64,000 nucleotides of DNA, taken from positions 62,001 to 126,000 of the forward strand of contig NZ_JAFCGY010000006.1 in NCBI RefSeq assembly GCF_016836705.1, in the 5' to 3' direction. Below the pieces are notes generated by a model. The model worked only from the letters and a program-made list of their open reading frames with translations. It was not told where the DNA came from and did not search any database. The position numbers and the translations under genes are program-made. Shown one piece after another: positions 1-9,887 of the stretch; within the stretch, counting starts at the first letter, position 1, and the number at the start of each line of letters is the position of its first letter. Origin of the DNA: Mesorhizobium caraganae. Lineage in GTDB: Bacteria; Pseudomonadota; Alphaproteobacteria; Rhizobiales; Rhizobiaceae.

Positions 1-927
1 AACAGGCCCGGTAACGGCGCTCATCTCGGCAGTGCGGCCGCGCTCGCGGCGTGTGGTTTCGACGACCTCGAAGGCTGAACGGTCGGACAAAAGCCGCCTG
101 AGGGCCGCCGCGTTCATCCGGTGGCCGCCGCGATAGGAACGGAAGCAGCCGATGAAGCGGGCGCCGGCCAGCGCCAGATCGCCCATCGCGTCCATCGTCT
201 TGTGGCGGGCAAATTCATTGGGATAGCGCAGGCCGCCCATATTGATCACCCGGTTGTCGTCGCCGATCACCAGCGAGTTCTCCAGCGAGGAGCCCAGCGC
301 ATAGCCCGCCGCCCACAGCCGCTCCACGTCCTTCATGAAACCGAAGGTGCGGGCACGCGCAATGTCCTGGCGGAAGACGTCGGGATTGATGTCGGAGGCG
401 AACAGCTGACGGCCGATCGCCGGGCTCTCGAAATCGATTTCGACCTCGAAACGCGTGCCGCTATAGGGCCTGAATTCAGCCCAGGAGGCGCCGTTCTCGA
501 TGCGAACCGGCTTGACCACCCTGATGTAGCGGCGCTTGACCGCCAGCGTCTCGATGCCGGCCTGGTCGATGGCCTCCACGAACGCCACCGCGCTGCCGTC
601 TAGGATCGGAACCTCGTGGCCGTCGATCTCGATGACGATGTTGTCGATGCCGAGTCCGAACAGCGTCGCCATCAGATGTTCGACGGTGGCGATATGCTCG
701 CCTGCCGGATCGCCGAGCATGGTGCAGAGATCGGTCGCGCCGACTTCGGCAACCAGCGCACGGAACTCGCGGCTCTCGCTTCCGGTCGAAAGGTGGAAGA
801 TCACGCCCGTGTCGGCGTCCGCGGGAAGGAAATTGACGGTGACCGGTTTGCCGCTGTGAACGCCGGTACCGGTCAGCGTCGCACGCGATCTAAGTGTCGT
901 CTGGTAGTCTTGCAAGACAAACCCCAT
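1..927 (-). CDS. lpxC: UDP-3-O-acyl-N-acetylglucosamine deacetylase, 3' end cut by window edge
   Basis: LpxC removes the N-acetyl group from UDP-3-O-acyl-GlcNAc, the committed step of lipid A synthesis in the cytoplasm, using zinc. The frame is open from an ATG at 927 to the left window edge (309 codons), so only the C-terminus is missing. Visible family hallmarks are the N-terminal TGVHSGKP loop, the zinc-ligand segment VEHLMATL near residue 75-80, and the second ligand/catalytic segment HKTMDAMGDL near residue 240. It follows ftsZ on the same strand after about 275 bp, as in many alphaproteobacteria, and has its own upstream space for a promoter. Family assignment is secure. Confidence 0.96.
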   Translation of the reverse strand, partial: MGFVLQDYQTTLRSRATLTGTGVHSGKPVTVNFLPADADTGVIFHLSTGSESREFRALVAEVGATDLCTMLGDPAGEHIATVEHLMATLFGLGIDNIVIEIDGHEVPILDGSAVAFVEAIDQAGIETLAVKRRYIRVVKPVRIENGASWAEFRPYSGTRFEVEIDFESPAIGRQLFASDINPDVFRQDIARARTFGFMKDVERLWAAGYALGSSLENSLVIGDDNRVINMGGLRYPNEFARHKTMDAMGDLALAGARFIGCFRSYRGGHRMNAAALRRLLSDRSAFEVVETTRRERGRTAEMSAVTGPV

Positions 928-1143
928 AGCCCATAACGCCCATGTCCGCTTTATAGCCCCGAAGGGCGCGGCTCTTGATTATCGGCAGGCAGGGCCAACT
1001 CCCCGAATCCCAGCACACCGAAAGTGCTGCGGCAAAGATAGTGGCCCGTCAGGGAGACTCCAAATCACGGTTTCTTACTCTATGTAACCGCGACCTCCTG
1101 TGAGCGTCACACCGTAACGCCTTGTTTTCAAACCACTTTAAGC

Positions 1144-1180
1144 GTTAACAGGCAAACGATTCTCTCGTCTGCCTGTTAAC
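1144..1180. terminator. Perfect 11-bp inverted repeat downstream of ftsZ
   Basis: GTTAACAGGCA at 1144-1154 is repeated in inverse at 1170-1180, and the stem continues inward after one mismatch (1156-1159 with 1165-1168). It begins 24 bp past the ftsZ stop codon. There is no clear T-run on either side, so it may be a factor-assisted terminator, an RNA-stabilising 3' hairpin or a protein site in the ftsZ-lpxC gap. The hairpin is seen directly; its role is inferred. Confidence 0.45.
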
Positions 1181-1203
1181 AAGTGTTACATACCGTTAAC
1201 GCC

Positions 1204-2856
1204 TCAGTTGGCCTGGCGGCGCAGGAAAGCCGGGATCTCCAGCTGGTCGTCTTCCTGGGCAGACCTGGTCTGCGGCGTCAACCGGCCCTGGTCGTCGAGC
1301 TGGCCACGGCGCGGCGCATAAAGCTGCGGATCCTGGCTGGCAAGGCGGCGCATTTCCGGTGCCGCCTGGCGCAGTTTCGGTTCGCGCGGCTGTGCCGGCT
1401 GCAGTCGGGCCGGCTCTTCCTCGCGGCGCGTCAGTCCGTTGGTCAGCCGCTTGAGCAGCCCCATCGGCCCGCTGTTTTCATGGTCGGCCGGACGGCCCTT
1501 GGCTTCCACTTCGGCCTTCACCACCGGCGGAAAATCTTCCACCCGCGGCATGCGCTGGGGTGCGGCAGCCACCGGCTGCGGCATTTCCCTGAGCGGCGCC
1601 GGCTGCATCACCTGCTGCACGACAGGCTGCGGCTGGGCAGGTGGGGCCTGGAAGATCTTGCTCTGCGGGCGGAAATCTTCCGCCTGGGCTATCGGCGCCG
1701 GACGAGCCATTGCCGCCGCATTGGCTTCGGCAAGCTGAATCGCCTCGGCGACCGGATCGGCCGCGCGCGTCTCATAGGTCTGCTGGACCGGCGCCGGCCG
1801 GCCTTCCGCGGCCGGAGCCGGACGGCTGACCGGCTTCTGCTGCGGCGGCACGGCGCGGATCGAGATCGGCACCGCGGCGATTTCGGCCGCCGACTTGTCG
1901 ATGCCGGTCGCGACCACCGAGACGCGGATGACGCCTTCGAGTTCCTCGTCGAAAGTGGCGCCGAGGATGATGTTGGCGTCCTGGTCGACTTCCTCGCGGA
2001 TGCGGGTCGCGGCTTCGTCGACTTCGAACAAGGTCAGGTCGCGGCCGCCGGTGATCGAGATCAGCAGGCCCTTGGCGCCCCTCATCGAGGTCTCGTCGAG
2101 CAGCGGGTTGGCGATCGCTGCCTCGGCGGCGGCCATCGCGCGGCCCTCGCCCGAAGCCTCGCCGGTGCCCATCATCGCCTTGCCCATCTCGCGCATCACC
2201 GAACGAACGTCGGCGAAGTCGAGATTGATCAGGCCTTCCTTGACCATCAGGTCGGTGATGCAGGCAACACCGGAATAGAGCACCTGGTCGGCCATGGCGA
2301 AGGCGTCGGCGAAGGTGGTCTTGTCATTGGCCAGCCGGAACAGGTTCTGGTTGGGGATGACGATCAGGGTGTCGACGCATTTCTGCAGTTCCTCGATGCC
2401 CATATCCGCCGTCTTCATGCGGCGCTGGCCTTCGAAATGGAAAGGCTTGGTGACGACGCCGACGGTGAGGATGCCCTTTTCGCGCGCCGCGCGGGCAACG
2501 ACTGGGGCAGCTCCCGTGCCGGTGCCGCCGCCCATGCCGGCGGTGACGAAGCACATATGGGTGTTGGAGAGGTGATCGATGATCTCATCGATGCACTCCT
2601 CAGCCGCCGCACGGCCGACTTCCGGCTGCGATCCGGCACCGAGGCCCTCGGTGACATGTGCGCCTAGCTGGATCAGCCGCTCGGCCTTCGACATGGTCAG
2701 CGCCTGCGCGTCGGTGTTGGCCACGACGAACTCGACGCCGCGCAAGCCCGCGGTGATCATGTTGTTGACGGCATTGCCGCCACCGCCGCCGACACCGAAC
2801 ACGGTGATCCGCGGCTTGAGCTCGGTGATGTCCGGCTTTTGCAGATTGATGGTCAT
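1204..2856 (-). CDS. ftsZ: Cell division protein FtsZ (long-linker form)
   Basis: FtsZ is the tubulin-like GTPase that polymerises into the cytokinetic ring. The 550-residue product has the GTP-binding signature GGGTGTG near residue 110, the N-terminal glycine loop [14 protein letters not shown], and the T7 synergy loop [11 protein letters not shown] near residue 215. The GTPase core ends near residue 325; a roughly 200-residue Pro/Ala/Gln-rich linker follows, then the conserved C-terminal peptide [12 protein letters not shown] that binds FtsA and other partners. FtsZ of E. coli is about 383 residues; the extra length is all linker, as is usual in rhizobia. The ATG at 2856 is preceded by GGAGA. 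It sits 66 bp after ftsA. Confidence 0.98.
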   Translation of the reverse strand: MTINLQKPDITELKPRITVFGVGGGGGNAVNNMITAGLRGVEFVVANTDAQALTMSKAERLIQLGAHVTEGLGAGSQPEVGRAAAEECIDEIIDHLSNTHMCFVTAGMGGGTGTGAAPVVARAAREKGILTVGVVTKPFHFEGQRRMKTADMGIEELQKCVDTLIVIPNQNLFRLANDKTTFADAFAMADQVLYSGVACITDLMVKEGLINLDFADVRSVMREMGKAMMGTGEASGEGRAMAAAEAAIANPLLDETSMRGAKGLLISITGGRDLTLFEVDEAATRIREEVDQDANIILGATFDEELEGVIRVSVVATGIDKSAAEIAAVPISIRAVPPQQKPVSRPAPAAEGRPAPVQQTYETRAADPVAEAIQLAEANAAAMARPAPIAQAEDFRPQSKIFQAPPAQPQPVVQQVMQPAPLREMPQPVAAAPQRMPRVEDFPPVVKAEVEAKGRPADHENSGPMGLLKRLTNGLTRREEEPARLQPAQPREPKLRQAAPEMRRLASQDPQLYAPRRGQLDDQGRLTPQTRSAQEDDQLEIPAFLRRQAN

Positions 2857-2922
2857 TGTCTCCGTCCTTTGCCTTTCCCGCCGCTTCGCCGCAGCGGCCG
2901 CCTATGGGGCTGTCCCCGTCAA

Positions 2923-4230
2923 TTAGAAACTGTCTCTCAACCACTGACTCATGCGATGCAGTTTTCCGCCCGTTCCGGTCATCCTGAGACCGGAAATTCC
3001 TTTCGCCGGATGGCTCTCGAAACTCGCCATCTGCGGATAGATCAGCAGTCCGACCGCCGTCGAGAAAGCCGGCCCCTTGGCGGCTTCGGGCAGCCCCGCC
3101 ACACCGAGCGGTCGGCCGATGCGCACATTGCGTCCCAGAATCCGGCGCGCCGCCTCGGGCAGGCCGGCAAGCTGGCTGGCGCCGCCGGTCAGCACGACGC
3201 GTTTTCCAACGGCATTGCCGTAGCCCGACTTGTTCAGCCGGTCGCGCAAAAGCTCCAGCGTCTCGTCGATGCGGGCGCGGATGATGCGCGTCATCACCGA
3301 GCGCGGGATCTGCAGCGGCATCTCGCCTTCCTCGCCGATCGGCTGGATCGACACCAGGTCGCGGTCATCGGCGCTGCCGGGCAGCGCCGAGCCATGCATC
3401 ACCTTCAGGCGTTCGGCGGCGTCGAGCGACGTTGACAGGCCCTTGGCCATGTCCAGCGTCACGTGGTTGCCGCCGATGGCGATGGCGTCGCCATGGACGA
3501 ACTTACCTTCCGAAAACACCGAGATCGTCGTCGTGCCGCCGCCCATGTCGATGCAGGCCGCGCCCATTTCGAGCTCGTCATCGACAAGCGCCGCAAGTCC
3601 GCTGGCATAGGGCGTCGCCACCATGCGCTCGACCGACAGATGCGAGCGGTTGATGCAGAGCTCCAGATTTCGCAGCGGTGCGGAGTCACCGGTCAGCACA
3701 TGCATGTCGACGCCGAGCTGGTCGCCGACCATGCCGCGCGGATCGCGCACGCCGCGTTCGGCGTCCAGCGAAAAGCCCACCGGCAGCGAATGGATCACGT
3801 CGCGCTCGGCCTTCAGCGCCTGCTTGGCGCCGGCGGCAAGCACGCGCTTGATGTCGGCCTCATCGGCCTGATGGCCGCCAAGGTTGATGGTGGCCGAATA
3901 GGTTTCGCTCTTCAGCCGGCCGGCCGTCATGTTGACGATCAGCGAATCCACCGTCAGTCCCGCCATGCGCTCGGCGGCGTCGACGGACAGGCGAATGGCG
4001 TGCTCGGCGCGGTCGAGATCGACGACCACGCCCGACTTCACGCCTTGCGACTTCTGATGGCCGATGCCGATCACCTGGATGCGGTGCGAGCGGCCGCGCA
4101 ACAGCTTGCCGTCCTCGCGCGGCTTCAGTTTCGCCACCACGCAGCAAACCTTGCTTGAGCCGACATCCAGCACCGTCAGCGTGCCGGAGCGGCGCGAAGA
4201 GGCATCGCTGTTGCCGCCAAGCCAGCTCAT
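2923..4230 (-). CDS. ftsA: Cell division protein FtsA
   Basis: FtsA is an actin-fold ATPase that tethers FtsZ filaments to the inner membrane and activates septal synthesis. The 435-residue product shows the first phosphate loop LDVGSSKVCCVV near residue 20, the second phosphate loop DMGGGTTTISVF near residue 225, and a C-terminal amphipathic stretch (HRMSQWLRDSF) matching the membrane-targeting helix. The ATG at 4230 overlaps the ftsQ stop by four bases (ATGA), which implies translational coupling in the order ftsQ-ftsA-ftsZ. Length and order are normal for the family. Confidence 0.98.
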   Translation of the reverse strand: MSWLGGNSDASSRRSGTLTVLDVGSSKVCCVVAKLKPREDGKLLRGRSHRIQVIGIGHQKSQGVKSGVVVDLDRAEHAIRLSVDAAERMAGLTVDSLIVNMTAGRLKSETYSATINLGGHQADEADIKRVLAAGAKQALKAERDVIHSLPVGFSLDAERGVRDPRGMVGDQLGVDMHVLTGDSAPLRNLELCINRSHLSVERMVATPYASGLAALVDDELEMGAACIDMGGGTTTISVFSEGKFVHGDAIAIGGNHVTLDMAKGLSTSLDAAERLKVMHGSALPGSADDRDLVSIQPIGEEGEMPLQIPRSVMTRIIRARIDETLELLRDRLNKSGYGNAVGKRVVLTGGASQLAGLPEAARRILGRNVRIGRPLGVAGLPEAAKGPAFSTAVGLLIYPQMASFESHPAKGISGLRMTGTGGKLHRMSQWLRDSF

Positions 4231-5168
4231 ATCTTCGTCTCCGACTTGCGCTTGAGGCTTTGCGGTTTTTCGTTGAGCGCCGCCTGGCGCTGCGTCGCCG
4301 CTTCCGGCGTCAGCTGCACGACCAGGCGATCGGAGATGCGCATATCGACGGCGGCGATATCGCGCGTCAGAAGACCGTTGTCATGATCCATCCGAACCAG
4401 CTCGGCGATCGCCTGGTCCTCGCCATCCTCGGGCAGTTTGACGGTGATTCCGTTTTCCAGCTTCAGGTCCCAGCGCCGCTCGCCGATGCGGATATAGCCT
4501 TTGACCCGCGCCGCGAGCTCTGGATACTTCTTGATCTTGGCCAGGAAGTCGGGCGCCTTGGCCGGCGCGCCGGTGCCGATGATCAGCGGCAGCAAGGCCT
4601 GCTTGCCGCCCGAGAACGGCGCGATCACCGCGCCGGAGCGCTCGATGACGGAAAGCTCCGAGCCCTGTTGCCAGAGCGCGAAGGGTTCGCGCTCCTCGAC
4701 ACGCACTTCCAGCGTATGCGGATAGACCTTGCGCACCGCCGCCACTTCGACCCAGGGCAGCGTATCGATGCGCTCGCGCGCTGCCTCGGCATCGAAGCCG
4801 ATCAGCGACGTCCAGCCATCGAGTTCAAGCCGGTCCAGTATGTCGATCTCCGAGGTCTGGCGGTTGCCGACCACCTTGATCTGGTCGACGGCAAAGCCGG
4901 TGCGGGCGGTGATACTCTGGACGATGTCGTCGGCATGGCCGCCGAGAATGGCGCCATAGAGGCTGCTCGATGCGATGAGCGAAGCGGACAAGATGGCCGC
5001 GGAAAAGCGCGGCGCGACGAACTCGCCGCCACCCAGGCGCGCCAGCACGCGCACCGGCCGGCGCAGCACGCGCGGCAGCACGAAATGGTCGAACGACAAC
5101 GGCATGCCGAACAGCGCCGGCCCGGCGCCGCCCCTGCCCTTGTCCTGTCCCCATTTCAACGCAGACAC
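4227..5168 (-). CDS. ftsQ: Cell division protein FtsQ
   Basis: FtsQ is a bitopic membrane protein that links early and late divisome proteins through FtsB/FtsL. It has a short cytoplasmic arginine-rich N-terminus, one transmembrane segment and a periplasmic POTRA domain (around residues 85-155) followed by the FtsQ beta domain. The open frame extends to a TTG at 5189, but a GTG at 5168 sits about six bases after GGAGGA, an excellent ribosome binding site, so I place the start there (313 residues, beginning with [10 protein letters not shown] after the initiator). The gene overlaps the 3' end of ddlB by 13 bp. Identity rests on position as well as sequence because FtsQ is poorly conserved. Confidence 0.92.
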   Translation of the reverse strand: MSALKWGQDKGRGGAGPALFGMPLSFDHFVLPRVLRRPVRVLARLGGGEFVAPRFSAAILSASLIASSSLYGAILGGHADDIVQSITARTGFAVDQIKVVGNRQTSEIDILDRLELDGWTSLIGFDAEAARERIDTLPWVEVAAVRKVYPHTLEVRVEEREPFALWQQGSELSVIERSGAVIAPFSGGKQALLPLIIGTGAPAKAPDFLAKIKKYPELAARVKGYIRIGERRWDLKLENGITVKLPEDGEDQAIAELVRMDHDNGLLTRDIAAVDMRISDRLVVQLTPEAATQRQAALNEKPQSLKRKSETKI

Positions 5169-6082
5169 GAAGCGTCCTCCACCATCCAACTCAACAGATC
5201 GCCGAACGAATGCCCCGCTTGGGCGGCGATTTCAGGCACCAAAGACGTCGGAGTCATGCCCGGCTGAGTGTTGATCTCGAGCCAGACAATTTCGCCGTTT
5301 TCGGAGTGACGATCGTCATAGCGGAAGTCCGACCGGGAAACGCCCCGACAGCCGATAGCCAGATGTGCCTTGAGCGCCAGTGTCTGTATTTTTTGGTAAA
5401 TATTCGGTGAAATTTTAGCAGGGATTTCGTGTTTTGATCCGCCGGCGACGTATTTTGAATCATAGTCGTAGAAGGAATGGCCGGTCGGAATGATCTCGCA
5501 GACGCCAAGCGCCACATCGCCCATGACGGCGCAGGTCAACTCGCGGCCATGGATGTAGCGCTCGACCATGACGGTCTCACCATATTTCCATTCGGACGAG
5601 CCGATGACCTGCGGCGGATGCGACTGCCCTTCATGCACGATGACAACGCCGAAGCTTGAGCCTTCATTGACAGGCTTCACCACATAGGGCGGCTTCATCG
5701 GGTGCTTGTTCTGAATGGCGAAGCGGCTGGCAACCTTCGATTCCGCCACCGCGATGCCGGCAGCCTTGGCAACCTTCTTGGCCTGCTCCTTGTTCATGGC
5801 GAGCGCCGAGGCGAGCACACCCGAATGGGTGTAGGGAATGGCCAGATATTCGAGGATGCCCTGGATGGTGCCGTCTTCACCGAACGGACCGTGCAACGCG
5901 TTGAAGACAACATCAGGCTTGAGCTCGCCAAGCACGGCGCCGACGTCGCGCGCAACGTCGACGCGGGTAACCTGGTAGCCTTCCTTCTCAAGCGCATCCG
6001 CACACGCCTTTCCCGAAGACAGAGACACGGACCGCTCGGACGAGAATCCGCCCAGGAGGACAGCCACATGCTTGTTCTTCAT
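5156..6082 (-). CDS. ddlB: D-alanine--D-alanine ligase
   Basis: Ddl joins two D-alanines with ATP to make the terminal dipeptide used by MurF. The 308-residue ATP-grasp protein shows the substrate loop [12 protein letters not shown] near residue 65, the [12 protein letters not shown] segment of the ATP lid near residue 140, and the metal/phosphate-binding [12 protein letters not shown] near the C-terminus. It is separated from murB by 311 bp, the largest gap in the cluster, so ddlB-ftsQ-ftsA-ftsZ probably has its own promoter. A GAGAGG sequence precedes the ATG at 6082. Confidence 0.97.
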   Translation of the reverse strand: MKNKHVAVLLGGFSSERSVSLSSGKACADALEKEGYQVTRVDVARDVGAVLGELKPDVVFNALHGPFGEDGTIQGILEYLAIPYTHSGVLASALAMNKEQAKKVAKAAGIAVAESKVASRFAIQNKHPMKPPYVVKPVNEGSSFGVVIVHEGQSHPPQVIGSSEWKYGETVMVERYIHGRELTCAVMGDVALGVCEIIPTGHSFYDYDSKYVAGGSKHEIPAKISPNIYQKIQTLALKAHLAIGCRGVSRSDFRYDDRHSENGEIVWLEINTQPGMTPTSLVPEIAAQAGHSFGDLLSWMVEDASCLR

Positions 6083-6393
6083 ATCCCGTCATCCTCTCAC
6101 GGCGGGCCCGCAACCACGCATTCAGCGACCAGATGGAGTCCGAGTCTCCCGGCAGGTTGCCCCCCAGACGGAAAACGCGGTCGACGCGTCGAACGACTCA
6201 AATCAGGAAACGCTTTAGGGCAGAGAATCAGAGAGTTGATTCGCTGGCAAGTGCTTATGATTCCGACAGATTCACTTTCCGCGAAAACGGCGGCAAAAAG
6301 CGTGCGGTTGAGTCTTTCGGGCAACGGTCGCGCTGTTGTTTCAGACCGTTTGAAGTTCAAGCATCACATGAACTTCAGCTTGGGCTAAGGTGC
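6083..6393. other. Non-coding gap between murB and ddlB
   Basis: This 311-bp stretch interrupts the otherwise overlapping cluster. It holds a stem-loop just after murB (listed separately) and room for a promoter for ddlB-ftsQ-ftsA-ftsZ. An 87-codon open frame on the minus strand here (6097-6360) has no domain and no ribosome binding site that I can see, so I do not call it a gene. No clear -35/-10 pair stands out to me. Confidence 0.5.
6351..6377. terminator. 9-bp inverted repeat just after murB
   Basis: TGAAGTTCA at 6351-6359 and TGAACTTCA at 6369-6377 form a perfect stem with a 9-base loop, starting 16 bp after the murB stop. No T-run follows on the minus strand, so efficient intrinsic termination is doubtful; attenuation or transcript-end protection are alternatives. 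Confidence 0.4.
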
Positions 6394-7359
6394 CTACAGG
6401 AGTTGTCCGAGGAATTCCTGAACGGCGTGGCCGGGGCGGAAACTGCCGAGGCGCTTGATTTCCCACTGCAGCCTTATGCCGGAATTTACAAGCACCCGGG
6501 CGCGCACCGTCTCGCCGAGATATTCGAGGTCGTAGCCGGTCGCGGTTCCGGTGTTGATCATGAAGTTGCAGTGCATCGGCGACATCTGCGCGCCGCCGAT
6601 CATCAGCCCGCGGCAGCCGGCCTTGTCGATCTCCTTCCAGGCCGAGGTGCCCTCCGGATTCTTGAAGGTCGAGCCGCCGGTCTTCTCGCGGATCGGCTGC
6701 ACCGTCTCGCGATGCGTCTGGACGGCGTCCATGGCCGCCTTGATCGCCGCCTTGTCTTCCGGCACGCCTTCGAAAATGGCGGAGGTGAAGATCAGCCCGG
6801 CAGGTGCTGCCGAGTGACGATAGGCATAGCCCATGTCTTCATTGCTCAGCGTGTGCAGATTGCCCTTGCGGTCGAGCGCCCGCACCTCCACGACCACCTC
6901 TCGTGTCTCAACGCCATTGGCGCCGGCATTCATTCTCAGCGCGCCACCGACGGCGCCAGGAATGCCGTGATAGAAATGAAAGCCGCCAATGCCGGCCTCA
7001 TAGGCGACGGTCGCAACGCGTTTGTCGGGCGTCGCAGCACCCGCCTTGATGCCGGTCGGCGATATGACCTCGGCTTCGCCAAAACCCTTGGCCGAAAGCC
7101 TGATGACGAAACCCGGAATACCGCCGTCGCGCACCAGGAGGTTAGAGCCGACGCCGACGACGGTGAGCGGGATCTCCTCCGGCACAGCGCGCAGGAAGGC
7201 GGCAAGGTCTTCCTCGTCGGCCGGCTGGAACAGCACCTCGGCCAGCCCTCCGGCGCGGAACCAGGTGATCTTGTCCATCTCGGCATTGGGCGTGATGCGA
7301 CCACGCAGGCCGGCAAGCCGGTCGCCAAGTCTGTCGATCAGATCCTGGCCGCGCATCAT
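6394..7359 (-). CDS. murB: UDP-N-acetylenolpyruvoylglucosamine reductase
   Basis: MurB is an FAD enzyme that reduces the enolpyruvyl group with NADPH to give UDP-MurNAc. The FAD-binding [12 protein letters not shown] motif is near residue 65-75, the [17 protein letters not shown] region near 125-140, and the catalytic serine lies in [10 protein letters not shown] near residue 225. The open frame runs upstream to 7401, but the ATG at 7359 overlaps the murC stop as ATGA and starts a normal 321-residue protein ([11 protein letters not shown]), so I take that start. It is the last gene of the tightly overlapping upstream block. Confidence 0.97.
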   Translation of the reverse strand: MMRGQDLIDRLGDRLAGLRGRITPNAEMDKITWFRAGGLAEVLFQPADEEDLAAFLRAVPEEIPLTVVGVGSNLLVRDGGIPGFVIRLSAKGFGEAEVISPTGIKAGAATPDKRVATVAYEAGIGGFHFYHGIPGAVGGALRMNAGANGVETREVVVEVRALDRKGNLHTLSNEDMGYAYRHSAAPAGLIFTSAIFEGVPEDKAAIKAAMDAVQTHRETVQPIREKTGGSTFKNPEGTSAWKEIDKAGCRGLMIGGAQMSPMHCNFMINTGTATGYDLEYLGETVRARVLVNSGIRLQWEIKRLGSFRPGHAVQEFLGQLL

Positions 7360-8762
7360 GAGACCGCACCGCCAAGTTCCCTGGGCAGCGCATAGGCCCA
7401 TTGGGTGATGTTACCGGCGCCGAGGAAGACAACGAAGTCGCCGGACTTGGCCAGTTCGCGGATGGTGGGGGCGATGGCAGCGGCACTGTCGATATATCGC
7501 GCATCGCGGTGACCGCCGGAGCGGATGCGCGACACCAGCGCCTCCGAACTCACGCCGTCGATCGGCTCTTCGCCCGCTGCATAGACCGGGGCCACCATCA
7601 CCGTGTCGGCGTCGTTGAAGCAGACTGAGAATTCGTCGAACAGATCGTGCAGGCGGGTGAAGCGGTGCGGCTGCGCAATGGCAATGACGCGGCCCTTGGT
7701 GGCGCTGCGCGCCGCTTTCAGCACCGCTGTGATCTCGACCGGGTGATGGCCGTAATCATCGAAGATCTCGACGCCGTTCCACGAGCCGGTATGGGTGAAG
7801 CGCCGCTTGACGCCGGCGAAGGACGACAGCCCCTTCTTGATCTCATCGGCCGACAGGCCGAGCTCATGCGCAACCGCGATCGCCGCAGTCGCGTTGGAGA
7901 CATTGTGGCGGCCGGGCATCGGCAGGCGCAGGTCCGATATCGTCGTCTGGCTGCCGGTTTTGCGGTCGCGGATCACCACGTCGAACTCGGAGGCAGCGCC
8001 CGCGATGCGATGGTTGGTGAAGCGCACATCGGCCTGCGCGTTCTCGCCATAGGTGATGACGCGGCGGTCCTCGATGCGGCTTACCAGCGCCTGCACCTCC
8101 GGGTGGTCGGTGCACATCACGCCAAAGCCGTAGAACGGCACGTTCTCGACGAACTGGCGAAAGGCTTCGCGCACCTTGTCGAAGCTGCCATAGTGGTCGA
8201 GATGCTCGGGATCGATGTTCGTGACGACGGCAATTTCGGCCGGCAGCTTGAGGAAGGTGCCGTCGCTCTCGTCGGCTTCGACCACCATCCATTCGCCATC
8301 GCCCATGCGGGCATTGGTGCCATAGGCATTGATGATGCCGCCATTGATAACCGTCGGGTCGAGCCCGCCGGCGTCGAGCAGCGTCGCCACCATCGAGGTG
8401 GTCGTCGTCTTGCCATGCGTGCCGCCGATGGCGACGGCCTGGCGGAAGCGCATCAGTTCGGCCAGCATCTCGGCGCGGCGCACGATCGGCAAAAGCTTCT
8501 CGCGCGCGGCCTTCAACTCCGGATTGGATTTCTTGATCGCGGTCGACACCACCACCACTTCGGCAGCACCGATATTCTCGGCCTTGTGGCCGACGAAGCA
8601 TTCGATGCCCTTGTCGCGCAGCCGCTGCACATTGGCGCTGTCGGCCTGATCGGAGCCCTGCACCTTGTAGCCAAGATTGTGCAGCACTTCGGCGATGCCG
8701 CTCATGCCGATGCCGCCAATGCCGATGAAATGCACAAGGCCGATGGTTTGCGGCATCTTCAT
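7356..8762 (-). CDS. murC: UDP-N-acetylmuramate--L-alanine ligase
   Basis: MurC adds L-alanine to UDP-MurNAc using ATP. The 468-residue product has the N-terminal Rossmann motif GIGGIGMSG, the Mur ligase P-loop [11 protein letters not shown] near residue 115, the conserved DEYDH-like segment near residue 305 ([10 protein letters not shown]) and the C-terminal Mur ligase domain. Its ATG shares one base with the murG stop (TAATG), and its stop overlaps murB. Confidence 0.98.
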   Translation of the reverse strand: MKMPQTIGLVHFIGIGGIGMSGIAEVLHNLGYKVQGSDQADSANVQRLRDKGIECFVGHKAENIGAAEVVVVSTAIKKSNPELKAAREKLLPIVRRAEMLAELMRFRQAVAIGGTHGKTTTTSMVATLLDAGGLDPTVINGGIINAYGTNARMGDGEWMVVEADESDGTFLKLPAEIAVVTNIDPEHLDHYGSFDKVREAFRQFVENVPFYGFGVMCTDHPEVQALVSRIEDRRVITYGENAQADVRFTNHRIAGAASEFDVVIRDRKTGSQTTISDLRLPMPGRHNVSNATAAIAVAHELGLSADEIKKGLSSFAGVKRRFTHTGSWNGVEIFDDYGHHPVEITAVLKAARSATKGRVIAIAQPHRFTRLHDLFDEFSVCFNDADTVMVAPVYAAGEEPIDGVSSEALVSRIRSGGHRDARYIDSAAAIAPTIRELAKSGDFVVFLGAGNITQWAYALPRELGGAVS

Positions 8763-9886
8763 TAATGCGTCCCCTTCCTGAAATCCGATACGGGTTTTCT
8801 GGACGCAATAGCCTCTGTGAGATCGGCGAGCAACCGTGCCGCGTCCGGCCGGCCGGCTGACTTTGCGCCGGCAGCCATAGTCGCCAGCCGCTTGGGATTG
8901 TCCATCAGCCCGCCAACAAGCGCCGCGATGCGCTCGGGCGACAGCGACGATTGCGGATGCACCTCGCCGCCGCCGGCTGCGGCAAGAGCGGCTGCATTCG
9001 CCGCCTGGTCATGGTCCAACGCATGGGGATAAGGCACCAGCAGCGCCGGCCGGCCGATGACAGCAATCTCGGAGACCGTCGAGGCGCCGGAGCGCGAGAT
9101 CACCAGATGCGCGGTGGCCATGCGCTGCGCCATATCGGTGAAGAAGGGCGAGACCTCGACATGGACGCCAAGTGCCGAATAGCCAGCCTTCACCCGCGCC
9201 ACGTCGTCGGCGCGGGCCTGCTGGGTGATCACCAGCCGCTTGCGCTGCGCCTCCGGCAGGAGTGCGATGGCCGCCGGCATAACGTCGGAAAAGAACTGCG
9301 CGCCCTGGCTGCCGCCGAACACCAGAAGGCGGAACGGCTCCTCGCCAGTGGAGGTCGTGTACGGCGTCTTTGCCGCCTCCAGGATCCGCGGCCGGACCGG
9401 ATTGCCTGTGATGACCGTCTTGGCGCCGGCAGCACTTTCATCCTCCGACAGGAAGCCGCCGGCAATGGCATCGACGCGACCGGACAGCGCCCGGTTGGCG
9501 CGGCCCATCAACGCATTCTGTTCGTGGATCAGCGTCGGCACCTTGCGCCGTGTCGCCGCATAAAGCGGCGGCAGGGTCGGATAACCGCCGAAGCCGACGA
9601 CCGCGTCAGGTTTGATCCTGCCGATGACGGCGGACGCCTGGCGCACGCCGCGCCAGATTTTCCAGAAAGCGCCGAGCAAGGCGACGGGGTTTTTCGAGCC
9701 CATGGTCGCCGACTGGATCGGATGGATGGCGGCGGCCGGGAAATGGCCGGCAAACCGCTCGGCGCGATCGTCGGTCGCCAGATGCACGCTCCAGCCGCGT
9801 TCGATCAACTCATGCGCCAGCGCCTCGGCCGGAAACAGATGTCCACCGGTTCCGCCCGCCGCGAGAAGAATGACACCGCGCGCCAT
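8762..9886 (-). CDS. murG: UDP-GlcNAc--undecaprenyl-PP-MurNAc-pentapeptide transferase
   Basis: MurG is the peripheral membrane GT-B glycosyltransferase converting lipid I to lipid II. It begins with [17 protein letters not shown], the classic glycine-rich loop, and has GGSQGAQ near residue 185-190 and the donor-binding [12 protein letters not shown] near residue 265. The frame is open further upstream, but the ATG at 9886 starts the family N-terminus one base after the ftsW stop, giving a normal 374-residue protein. Confidence 0.97.
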   Translation of the reverse strand: MARGVILLAAGGTGGHLFPAEALAHELIERGWSVHLATDDRAERFAGHFPAAAIHPIQSATMGSKNPVALLGAFWKIWRGVRQASAVIGRIKPDAVVGFGGYPTLPPLYAATRRKVPTLIHEQNALMGRANRALSGRVDAIAGGFLSEDESAAGAKTVITGNPVRPRILEAAKTPYTTSTGEEPFRLLVFGGSQGAQFFSDVMPAAIALLPEAQRKRLVITQQARADDVARVKAGYSALGVHVEVSPFFTDMAQRMATAHLVISRSGASTVSEIAVIGRPALLVPYPHALDHDQAANAAALAAAGGGEVHPQSSLSPERIAALVGGLMDNPKRLATMAAGAKSAGRPDAARLLADLTEAIASRKPVSDFRKGTH

Positions 9887-9887
9887 A

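Noticed and set aside
1183-2667. Plus-strand open frame of 494 codons opposite ftsZ
   Set aside because: Antisense shadow of ftsZ caused by codon composition; histidine/arginine/glycine-rich, no domain.
6097-6360. 87-codon minus-strand frame between murB and ddlB
   Set aside because: No ribosome binding site or domain, and it overlaps a hairpin; I treat the region as non-coding.
7647-8765. Plus-strand open frame of 372 codons opposite murC
   Set aside because: Antisense shadow; composition typical of reverse-complemented high-GC genes.
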